A stretch of 7,511 bases of DNA from Chloroflexota bacterium (GCA_021812735.1 JAKAMV010000487.1:1-7511), one strand, 5' to 3'. Shown: positions 1 to 5,339, counted from the stretch's first letter. Program-made: numbers and translations. The notes: generated from the sequence alone by a model not told the origin.

Positions 1-267
1 GTCCGCATCCCCCCGGTCCTGCGGGCGCAGGCGGAGGGCAACAAGCAGGTCGAGGTCGACGGGTCGACCGTGGGCGACGTGGTCCACGGGCTGGTCGAGC
101 GGTTCCCCGGGCTCGGGGACCAGCTGTTCGGCGCCGACGGGTCGCTCAACCGGTTCGTCAACGTCTACCTGAACGACCAGGACATCCGGTACCTGCAGGA
201 GCTCGGCACGCCGGTCTCCGCGGCCGACACGGTCGTGATCCTGCCGGCGATGGCAGGGGGCGCGTAG
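1..267 (+). CDS. cysO: CysO-like ubiquitin-fold sulfur carrier (MoaD/ThiS family), 5' partial
   Basis: Sulfur carrier protein: its C-terminal glycine is adenylated and thiocarboxylated (in mycobacteria by MoeZ), and it hands sulfur to CysM for cysteine synthesis in the cytoplasm. The reading frame is open from the first base, so the start codon lies upstream. Comparison with my memory of M. tuberculosis CysO suggests only about four residues are missing. The 88 visible residues carry family landmarks: an N-terminal IPPVLR strand, the RFVNVYLND core and the C-terminal VVILPAMAGG tail. The chain ends Gly-Gly-Ala, one residue beyond the usual Gly-Gly, so the carrier glycine would have to be exposed by trimming. 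The next gene starts 4 bp after the stop and encodes the matching CysM, which favours CysO over MoaD or ThiS. The family call is secure; the exact CysO role is inferred from the neighbours. Confidence 0.9.
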   Translation, partial: VRIPPVLRAQAEGNKQVEVDGSTVGDVVHGLVERFPGLGDQLFGADGSLNRFVNVYLNDQDIRYLQELGTPVSAADTVVILPAMAGGA

Positions 268-271
268 GGCC

Positions 272-1399
272 ATGGCGTCGCGCGTCCACGAGGAGATCGC
301 CGCACGTCGCGTGCCGAGGTCGGGGCCGGGGCCATCGGCCGGCGGGACTGCGCCGTCCGCGCCGCCCGCGCCGGACCGGATCGCCGACGCCACCGCGATC
401 CCGTCGTGGGCCGAGGTCGAACGGCTGCGCCCCCACCCACACGAGGGCACCGGGCCCCACGGCGGGCGGTTCCCCTCGATCGTCGACGCGATCGGGCACA
501 CCCCGCTGGTCGAGATCCCGCGGATGTGCCCGAACGAGAACGTCCGCCTCTACGCCAAGCTCGAGTTCATGAACCCGACCGGGTCCGTGAAGGATCGCGT
601 GGCGAAGTACCTGATCGAGGACCTGGAACGGCGCGGCGCGCTGCGCCCCGATTCGATCATCATCGAGCCGACCAGCGGCAACACCGGCATCGCGCTGGCG
701 ATGATCGCCCGCCGCAAGGGGTATCGGATCGCGGTCGTGATGCCCGACAACGTCACCAACGAGCGGCGGCAGCTGCTCGCGCTCTTCGGTGCCGAGATCA
801 TCGACTCGCCGGGCGACAAGGGGTCGAACGGGGCGGTCGAGCTGGCCAAGTACCTGGTCTCGCGCGACGAGCGGTTCGTGATGCCGTACCAGTACGGCAA
901 CCCGGCGAACCCGCTGGCGCACTACGAGGGCACGGCCGAGGAGATCATCGCGGACTGCCCCGAGGTGGACGTGTTCATCGCCGGGCTCGGGACCGGTGGC
1001 ACGCTGACCGGCGTGGGTCGCCGCCTCCACGAGCACAACCCGGAGGCGCGCATCATCGCTGCCGAGCCGATGCCGGGCGAGAACGTGCAGGGGCTCCGGT
1101 CGCTCGACGAAGGGTTCGTGCCGGAGGTCTTCGACCCGTCGATCCTCGACGCGAAGTACCTGGTCTCGAACGGCGACGCGATCGCGGCGCTGCGGGCACT
1201 CACCGAGCGCGAGGGGATCTTCGCGGGAGTCTCGTCGGGCGCCGCGCTGGTGGCGGCGGCCAGGGTCGCCCGCGAGATGGAGCACGGCACGATCGTCGTG
1301 CTGCTCGCGGACGGGGGCTGGAAGTACCTGTCGGGCGGGATCTGGACGCGGGATCTCGACGAGATGGAGCGCGACCTGGAGTCGCGGAGCTGGTGGTGA
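272..1399 (+). CDS. cysM: CysM-type O-phosphoserine sulfhydrylase (PLP-dependent cysteine synthase)
   Basis: Fold-type II PLP enzyme (375 aa) that forms an aminoacrylate from O-phosphoserine and accepts sulfur from thiocarboxylated CysO. Visible landmarks are the PLP lysine K107 in PTGSVKDR, the substrate loop TSGNTG (134-139), the phosphate-binding loop GTGGT (240-244) and SSGA (321-324), where a serine contacts the pyridine nitrogen. R276, in GLRSLDEGFVPE, aligns with Arg220 of M. tuberculosis CysM, the residue reported to set O-phosphoserine preference, so phosphoserine is the likely substrate. The chain ends in SWW, close to the Trp-containing tail of mycobacterial CysM that folds into the active site. 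The core starts near residue 68. The preceding ~65 residues are a Pro/Ala/Arg-rich extension absent from the mycobacterial enzyme. ATG 272 is the only upstream ATG in frame, with GTG 311 as an alternative. The gene sits 4 bp after cysO and overlaps mec, so it is operonic. Confidence 0.93.
   Translation: MASRVHEEIAARRVPRSGPGPSAGGTAPSAPPAPDRIADATAIPSWAEVERLRPHPHEGTGPHGGRFPSIVDAIGHTPLVEIPRMCPNENVRLYAKLEFMNPTGSVKDRVAKYLIEDLERRGALRPDSIIIEPTSGNTGIALAMIARRKGYRIAVVMPDNVTNERRQLLALFGAEIIDSPGDKGSNGAVELAKYLVSRDERFVMPYQYGNPANPLAHYEGTAEEIIADCPEVDVFIAGLGTGGTLTGVGRRLHEHNPEARIIAAEPMPGENVQGLRSLDEGFVPEVFDPSILDAKYLVSNGDAIAALRALTEREGIFAGVSSGAALVAAARVAREMEHGTIVVLLADGGWKYLSGGIWTRDLDEMERDLESRSWW
1386..1389 (+). promoter_or_regulatory. 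Ribosome binding site deciding the mec start
   Basis: GGAG inside the end of cysM lies 6 nt before GTG 1396. The alternative in-frame GTG at 1393 would leave only 3 nt. Spacing therefore favours the start that overlaps the cysM stop. Confidence 0.55.
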
Positions 1400-1830
1400 G
1401 CGAGGGTTCGTCGGTCGCCCATCTGCCACGCGTGCTTCGCGATGAGCTTGTCGCCTGGGCCCGGGCCGGCTATCCGAACGAGGCCTGCGGCATCCTTGCC
1501 GGCACCCGCCCACACGACGAGGGTGGCGCACCGCTCGCGTTCCACGGCCTCACCAACGCCGCGGCCTCGCCGTACCGCTACCTGATCGATCCCCAGGAGC
1601 AGCTCCGGCTGATGCTTGCCCTCGACGACGCCGATCAGGTCGCCTGGGGGATCTTCCACTCGCACGTCCGCTCTCCCGCGGAGCCATCCCCCACCGACAT
1701 CGGGCTCGCCTTCTATCCCGACGCGCTCTACCTGCTCTGCTCGCTGGCCGACATGGACGCGCCGGTCGTGCGTGCCTGGCGGATCCGTGACGGCGCGGTG
1801 ACGGAGGTCCCGCTCGAGATCGACGGCTAG
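1396..1830 (+). CDS. mec: Mec-like JAMM/MPN+ metallopeptidase (CysO-cysteine hydrolase)
   Basis: Zinc metallopeptidase of the JAB/MPN+ family (144 aa). In mycobacteria the homologue Mec (Rv1334) cuts cysteine from the C-terminus of CysO-Cys, regenerating the carrier. The full JAMM signature is present: E29 in NEACGILAG, then H88-S-H90, seven residues, S98, two residues, D101. All zinc ligands and the catalytic acid are therefore kept, and activity is expected. The end of the chain (RIRDGAVTEVPLEI) also resembles Mec. The start chosen is GTG 1396, overlapping the cysM TGA as GTGA, which indicates translational coupling. Gene order is cysO-cysM-mec, whereas M. tuberculosis has mec-cysO-cysM. 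Because CysO here ends in Gly-Gly-Ala, the peptidase might also trim that alanine; this is an inference. The stop codon interlocks with that of the opposing regulator gene. Confidence 0.92.
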   Translation: MSEGSSVAHLPRVLRDELVAWARAGYPNEACGILAGTRPHDEGGAPLAFHGLTNAAASPYRYLIDPQEQLRLMLALDDADQVAWGIFHSHVRSPAEPSPTDIGLAFYPDALYLLCSLADMDAPVVRAWRIRDGAVTEVPLEIDG

Positions 1831-2459
1831 CCCGGGACCACGCCGGGCGCAGTCGGTCGGCCGCTCGGATCCCCCTGGCCGCATTGGCCCCTTCGTCCGC
1901 CTGCCCGACAGCCGCGCAGATCGTGGGCCATCGCAGGCCCCAGGATCCGGACTCCGCCTAGGGCCGCCGCGACGTGCCCGTCGCCGCGTCGCATCGCCCG
2001 GTCGAGCTGATCGTCCGTCAGGAGCAGCGGTGTCACTGCCCGTCCGAGCCGCATCCCCATGAGGGCGAGCCTCGCGACCAGGCCGCCGGGGTCCTCGATC
2101 TCCCCGACAACGAGCAGACCGAGGTCGGCATGCGTCGGTGTACCGCCAGGCTGCGTGATTGGACCGTACACGTACACCGTGGAGACGCGTTCACCACGGA
2201 GCTGTTCGGCAACCGGAATGTCGACCAGGGCGGTCGCGTAGGCCATGGGGTAGTGGACGCTGGCATAGTTCGGCCCGAATCGTTCCCGGCCGGCCCGGCG
2301 CGAGCGCTGGACGAGGCCCCGTTTCTCGAGGGTGGCAAGCGCCGACTCCGCCGGAGTGTAGGCGAGGGACGCCGCGTGCGAGACGCCCGCGATCGAGAGC
2401 GGAGCGGCCGGGTGCAGCATCAGTGCGGTGTTGACCCGCGCCAGCGAGTGCGGAAGCAT
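1827..2459 (-). CDS. Winged-helix regulator with degenerate nucleotidyltransferase-like domain
   Basis: Predicted DNA-binding regulator of 210 aa. Residues ~4-62 form an ArsR/MarR-like winged helix: SLARVNTALMLHP, a recognition-helix region around TPAESALATLEKRGLV, and a basic wing QRSRRAGRERF. Residues ~93-173 match the minimal nucleotidyltransferase domain often fused to such helices (YVYGPI...ADLGLLVVGEI...LGRAVTPLLLT). The catalytic signature is damaged: the usual Gly-Ser is G99-P100, and the usual Asp-x-Asp is D112-L-G114. Nucleotidyl transfer is therefore unlikely, and the domain may act as a ligand or protein sensor. The last ~35 residues are Gly/Arg-rich and look poorly conserved. ATG 2459 is preferred because GGAGG sits 7 nt upstream; the frame stays open further upstream only through repeats. 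No target is known; autoregulation is plausible. Confidence 0.75.
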   Translation of the reverse strand: MLPHSLARVNTALMLHPAAPLSIAGVSHAASLAYTPAESALATLEKRGLVQRSRRAGRERFGPNYASVHYPMAYATALVDIPVAEQLRGERVSTVYVYGPITQPGGTPTHADLGLLVVGEIEDPGGLVARLALMGMRLGRAVTPLLLTDDQLDRAMRRGDGHVAAALGGVRILGPAMAHDLRGCRAGGRRGQCGQGDPSGRPTAPGVVPG

Positions 2460-2466
2460 CCTGGAT

Positions 2467-2471
2467 CCTCC
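2467..2471 (-). promoter_or_regulatory. Ribosome binding site of the winged-helix regulator
   Basis: On the minus strand GGAGG lies 7 nt before ATG 2459. It fixes the regulator start, although the reading frame stays open for another 153 codons upstream. Confidence 0.7.
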
Positions 2472-2508
2472 GATCGGCGGGATGCAGGACGGCGGCGGGT
2501 GGGTTGGA

Positions 2509-2577
2509 ATGCGGCGGCTGAGGTGGACTGCGGCGGGCGGCATGCAGCGGGCGGCAGCGATGCGGCGGCTGAGGTGG
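2509..2577. repeat. Direct repeat, 18 bp identical, 51-bp period
   Basis: ATGCGGCGGCTGAGGTGG occurs at 2509-2526 and again, identical, at 2560-2577. The sequence between the copies and just before the first (GATGCAGGACGG, later CATGCAGCGGG) is also loosely repeated. The unit therefore looks like about 51 bp duplicated once. It lies immediately upstream of the regulator ribosome binding site, within its presumed leader. Confidence 0.8.
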
Positions 2578-2623
2578 GATGGGGCGGCACGCGTGCTCTG
2601 CGCCGACGGACGACCGCGTCCGA

Positions 2624-2694
2624 CCCATGTGTGACACCCGGCCCAGGTGTGACGACCGCATCCGGCCCATGTGTGACACCCGGCCCATGTGTCC
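2624..2694. repeat. Four CCCATGTGTGACAC-type repeats, paired spacing 18-24-18
   Basis: Copies of CCCATGTGTGACACCCG begin at 2624, 2642 (CCCAGGTGTGACGACCG), 2666 and 2684 (CCCATGTGTCCCGCC). The spacing of 18, 24 and 18 bp amounts to a 42-bp unit duplicated once, each half holding two related elements. The copies at 2624 and 2666 are identical over 17 bp. They lie 165-235 bp upstream of the regulator start and just downstream (in the regulator's direction) of the first palindrome. They may be iterated protein-binding sites or only a minisatellite. Confidence 0.8.
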
Positions 2695-2717
2695 CGCCGA
2701 TGCCCTTGGCGAGCGAG

Positions 2718-2730
2718 CATACAAAGTATG
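2718..2730. promoter_or_regulatory. 13-bp palindrome, copy 1 (candidate operator)
   Basis: CATACAAAGTATG has perfect 5-bp arms around AAA and is AT-rich in a very GC-rich background. An identical copy, with the same following G, lies 346 bp away at 3064-3076. The arms overlap the predicted -10 hexamer of the regulator promoter, which is where a repressor would act. The protein that binds is unknown; the adjacent winged-helix protein is the obvious candidate. Confidence 0.55.
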
Positions 2731-2753
2731 GCGCGGACGCCGATCTGCGTCAC
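2725..2753 (-). promoter_or_regulatory. Candidate promoter for the winged-helix regulator
   Basis: On the minus strand GTGACG (2753-2748, four of six matches to TTGACA) is followed by a 17-nt spacer and CATACT (2730-2725, four of six matches to TATAAT). The -10 element lies inside palindrome copy 1. Transcripts from here would have a leader of about 260 nt containing the 42-bp and 51-bp repeats. The hexamers are weak, so this is tentative. Confidence 0.3.
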
Positions 2754-3007
2754 CACATCGGCTCCGATCCGCTCGTCATCACCGTACCCTTGCGCACCCC
2801 GTCGTCCGGGCGTGGTGATCCGCCGCGGGTGGTCTGCGCTCATGGTCTGAGCGCCGGTCACCTGCGAACCCTTCGGCTGCCCACCGGCTGACTGGGCACC
2901 CGGGATCCGGCCAGCCACCCGCCGGCGACTCAGTTACCCGTGCAGGCGGTCCAGCCACCCACGCAGGCGACGACCCACACACGCGACCGCGGTCTCCGCG
3001 CAGGACA

Positions 3008-3045
3008 GCTGACGGGTTGCGAGGGGAGAACCAGGCCCCGTCAGC
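3008..3045. repeat. 9-bp perfect inverted repeat with 20-nt loop
   Basis: GCTGACGGG (3008-3016) and CCCGTCAGC (3037-3045) are perfect inverted repeats. No T-run follows on either strand, so it is not a standard intrinsic terminator. It sits 19 bp from the second palindrome and could be a structured RNA element or a binding site. Confidence 0.5.
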
Positions 3046-3063
3046 GGAAAACGGTCCATCTGC

Positions 3064-3076
3064 CATACAAAGTATG
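3064..3076. promoter_or_regulatory. 13-bp palindrome, copy 2 (candidate operator)
   Basis: Exact second copy of CATACAAAGTATG, again followed by G. No credible -35 element is spaced correctly on either strand here, so it may be an auxiliary operator for looping with copy 1, or mark a lost promoter. Confidence 0.5.
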
Positions 3077-3096
3077 GGCGGTCGGGAGGGGGTGCC

Positions 3097-3205
3097 CGGG
3101 ACGATGGTGGGGGGAGGGAGATGTCGGGACGATGGCGGGGGGCGCAGGCCGCCGGGACGATGGTGGGGGAAGGGAATGGGGCGCGACGGTTGGGGGTGTC
3201 AGGCC
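3097..3205. repeat. G-rich tandem array, 28-bp period
   Basis: CGGGACGATGG begins at 3097, 3125 and 3153, exactly 28 bp apart, each followed by a run of G (TGGGGGG, CGGGGGG, TGGGGG). A diverged fourth copy (CGCGACGGTTGGGGG) starts near 3182. The plus strand carries several G-runs close together, so G-quadruplex formation is possible. The array lies beyond the eamA stop and outside any credible gene. Confidence 0.85.
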
Positions 3206-3221
3206 GGGCCTGTCGGCTGGG

Positions 3222-3260
3222 GCTCGTCGGGTGGGGGCTCGTCGGCCGCGAGCTCGTCGA
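3222..3260. repeat. 15-bp-period repeat next to the eamA stop
   Basis: GCTCGTCGG begins at 3222 and 3237, and GCTCGTCGA at 3252, a strict 15-bp period. The run ends 3 bp from the eamA stop. On the minus strand in another frame it reads as an acidic tail with Asp-Glu every five residues (VDELAADEPPPDEPQP), so it may be a former or frameshifted C-terminal extension of eamA. Confidence 0.7.
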
Positions 3261-3263
3261 CCT

Positions 3264-4127
3264 TCAGGCGCGGAACACCGCGAGCAGTGCCACGCCCACG
3301 GCAATCGCCCCGACTCCCGCGACCTGGATGCGGCTGAGCCGCTCGCGGAACAGCACCCAGGCGGCGACGGCGGCAATGGCCGCGAACTCGGAGCCCAGCA
3401 CGGATGCGATGGCGATCCCGTGCTCGGACGCGACGGTGTACACGGCGAAGCCCACCACTTCCATGATGCCCGACAGCGTGACGAACGGCGCCGCACGCCG
3501 GGTGAGCCGCAGGTTGCGCGTGAACAGCAGCGGCAGCGCGATGAACACGAACCCGACGAGACGCGCCGGCAGGACGACCCATGCGATCGGGAGGTCGGCG
3601 CTGACCTGTCCCGCCGAAAACAGCACGGTACCGAACGCGAGGGCCGCGCCGAACCCGAACAGTGCAGGCACCAGCCGCGCTGTGCGCTCGCCCTCCGTCG
3701 CTTTCGAGGACGGGTCGAGCCCGGCCGCCAGGACGATGCCGCCGGCGATCAGCGCGAGCGAGCCCCCGACGGCCGGTGCGATGGCTTCCCCGGCGATGGC
3801 GGCGATGATGGCGGCGACGGCTCCCTCGGCCGACGCGATGGGTGCGACCACGCCCACCCGCCCCAGTCGGAGTCCCGCGTACTCCAGCAGGAGCCCGACT
3901 ACGTTGCCGGCCCCGACCAGGAAGAGCCAGAACGCCGAACGTGCGTCGAGAGCCACGGGCGCGGCGAGCACGAACGGCGCCACGATCACGAGCCCGATCG
4001 TCATGACCCAGGCAAGCGTGAGACGGGCGCCGATCAGCCGGCTCGCCTCCGCCGACGACATGGTGGTGACGGTCCAGCAGAGGGCCGCTCCGAGTCCCCC
4101 CAGGATCGCGATGGTCGTCCCGGTCAT
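3264..4127 (-). CDS. EamA/DMT-superfamily membrane transporter
   Basis: Integral membrane transporter of the drug/metabolite transporter superfamily (287 aa, normal length). Ten hydrophobic segments fall in two five-helix EamA halves: about residues 4-22, 32-54, 64-84, 93-112 and 118-136, then 152-172, 180-202, 214-234, 240-262 and 267-285. The linker DPSSKATEGERTARL separates the halves. The family-typical end of the second half is visible (LFRERLSRIQVAGVGAIAVGVALL). The substrate cannot be predicted, since members export amino acids, metabolites or drugs. ATG 4127 overlaps the channel gene's TGA as ATGA, so translation is probably coupled and the two proteins made together. The frame ends right at the 15-bp repeat array, and an acidic tail lies beyond it in another frame. 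Confidence 0.88.
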   Translation of the reverse strand: MTGTTIAILGGLGAALCWTVTTMSSAEASRLIGARLTLAWVMTIGLVIVAPFVLAAPVALDARSAFWLFLVGAGNVVGLLLEYAGLRLGRVGVVAPIASAEGAVAAIIAAIAGEAIAPAVGGSLALIAGGIVLAAGLDPSSKATEGERTARLVPALFGFGAALAFGTVLFSAGQVSADLPIAWVVLPARLVGFVFIALPLLFTRNLRLTRRAAPFVTLSGIMEVVGFAVYTVASEHGIAIASVLGSEFAAIAAVAAWVLFRERLSRIQVAGVGAIAVGVALLAVFRA

Positions 4128-5278
4128 AGGCGCGTGCCGGGCGCGCGATCGGCCCCCGGTTCCGCGTCCGCCTCGACATCCCTGCCCGCCTCATCGTGGT
4201 GGTGCGCGGCGGCCGTGAGTTCGTGCACGACCGACCCGGTCGCCGCGTGCTCCTCGACCCACCGCGCGGCGGGCACGGCCCAATACTCCGCCAGCGCATC
4301 GAGCCTGCCCGAGTATGCCGCCCGCGCCTGCTCGAACGCCGGCCACGCCACGTCGATCGGTTCCAGGTCGTAGCCGGCGGTCGCGAGGCGGCGGTGCGCC
4401 TCGGCGAAATCTGCCGGCGTCACCCCGGAGCCCTCGTGCCGCAGGCCGACGAAGTTGCTGATGTCCTCGGCGAAGTGGCCCCCGACCCGCCTGGTGAGCT
4501 CCGCCTGTGCGCGCGACACGCCGCGGATCGTGGTGGTCACGAGGGTGGCCGCGTCGAGCACCGCCCCGAGCGAACTGACCCACGACATGTTGTCGTGGCT
4601 GGACCGGAAATAGCCGAGGATCGGATACGCGACGTGGCTGTCGAGCACTTCGGCCGACCAGCGCTCCCAGTCGGCGAAGAGCGCGGGCAGCTCCGCCGTG
4701 ATCCCCAGCTCGGCGTACGTCTCGAGCAGCACGATCGCCGATGGTGGCGCGCCAGCCCGTGCCTGCAGCGTCACGATCAGGATCTCGCGGCGCTGGAACG
4801 AGCCGAACAGCGAGAACAGGTACGTGATCACGAGCGCGACCACACCCAGCCCGTTGGCCGCCGAGGTGAGTGCCACGATCCTCGCGAGCGGCCCGGTCGC
4901 CAGCACGTCGCCGAAGCCGAGCGTCAGCACCGACGTGCCCGCGAAGTAGATCGTCGTTCCCAGGTCGGCCGGCGCGGGTCGCAGCTCGCCCCGCAGCGCG
5001 TACAGCACCAGGCCGTACCCGAGCACCAGCACGATCAGCCAGCAGATGAGCAGCGCGATCACCAGGGCAGGCGCGTAGATGCCGAGGATCCGCTCCCGGG
5101 TGAGCCCGTTGCCGAGCTTCCGGCCCATGAAGCGCCAACCGCGCCAGCTGAGCGCGGTCAGGTGGCGAGCGATCCGGAATCGCCCGGGGGTCGGGCGGGG
5201 CACCACGACCGTCTCGAACACGTCGAGCAGGACGAGTGCGATGCAGAACGCGCCGGCGACGAAGGCGAAGGGCTCCAT
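4124..5278 (-). CDS. Potassium-channel-like membrane protein (Ion_trans_2 pore)
   Basis: Membrane protein of 384 aa with one K+ channel pore module. Hydrophobic segments lie at about residues 3-25, 66-93 and 131-158. A pore helix (~105-118) leads into the selectivity filter TLGFGD (119-124), a conservative form of TVGYGD, so K+ conduction is likely. No RCK/TrkA-N nucleotide-binding motif follows. The remaining ~220 residues form a soluble, mostly helical domain I do not recognise, containing the stretch SWVSSLGAVLDAATLV and ending in an acidic, His-containing tail. ATG 5278 is preferred because the first hydrophobic segment starts immediately; the ribosome binding site is weak. The stop overlaps the eamA start by 4 bp. 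The SHOCT gene ends 61 bp upstream on the same strand, so the three may form one transcript. Confidence 0.85.
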   Translation of the reverse strand: MEPFAFVAGAFCIALVLLDVFETVVVPRPTPGRFRIARHLTALSWRGWRFMGRKLGNGLTRERILGIYAPALVIALLICWLIVLVLGYGLVLYALRGELRPAPADLGTTIYFAGTSVLTLGFGDVLATGPLARIVALTSAANGLGVVALVITYLFSLFGSFQRREILIVTLQARAGAPPSAIVLLETYAELGITAELPALFADWERWSAEVLDSHVAYPILGYFRSSHDNMSWVSSLGAVLDAATLVTTTIRGVSRAQAELTRRVGGHFAEDISNFVGLRHEGSGVTPADFAEAHRRLATAGYDLEPIDVAWPAFEQARAAYSGRLDALAEYWAVPAARWVEEHAATGSVVHELTAAAHHHDEAGRDVEADAEPGADRAPGTRL

Positions 5279-5315
5279 GCGCGCCGATCATCCCATGGCG
5301 CGCCTGAGTGCGGAA

Positions 5316-5337
5316 GCGCGGAGGCGTCCTCCCGCGC
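5316..5337 (-). terminator. Stem-loop just after the SHOCT gene
   Basis: GCGCGG-AGG and CCT-C-CCGCGC form a nine-pair stem with one bulged base and a 3-nt loop. It begins 2 nt past the SHOCT stop on the minus strand. No T-run follows, so it may be a terminator lacking a U-tract, a processing signal or mRNA end protection. It would partly separate the SHOCT gene from the channel gene. Confidence 0.4.
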
Positions 5338-5339
5338 GG

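Larger units (their letters stand above)
2460..3263. other. 800-bp repeat-rich stretch without a gene, upstream of the regulator
   Basis: No open frame here looks like a protein family; the long frames on both strands come from GC-rich, repetitive sequence. In order from the regulator outward it holds a ~51-bp duplicated segment, a 42-bp duplicated segment, a first 13-bp palindrome, a stretch with loose repeats (CCAGCCACCC at 2911 and 2951) and a 9-bp inverted repeat. Beyond these come a second copy of the palindrome, a 28-bp-period G-rich array and a 15-bp-period array next to the eamA stop. A compact palindrome CAGGCCGGGCCTG (3200-3212) might form the stem of an eamA terminator, but no U-tract follows. 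The stretch could be a long regulatory leader, decayed genes or a repeat-expansion zone. Confidence 0.7.

Noticed and set aside
406..1395. Extension of the JAMM peptidase frame far upstream inside cysM
   Set aside because: That part is an Arg/Pro-rich shadow of cysM in another frame; peptidase similarity begins only at the GTGA overlap.
1827..2918. A 363-residue version of the regulator starting at 2918
   Set aside because: The upstream 153 codons translate the repeat arrays (His-Thr-Trp-Ala-Gly-Cys copies) and show no family similarity, while GGAGG 7 nt before ATG 2459 gives a clear start at the winged helix.
2779..3066. A 95-residue minus-strand frame starting next to palindrome copy 2
   Set aside because: No ribosome binding site, no recognisable family, and its composition matches random translation of GC-rich DNA.
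2940..4373. Long plus-strand frames across the eamA and channel genes
   Set aside because: They are Arg/Asp/Gln-rich antisense shadows of clear membrane-protein genes on the minus strand.
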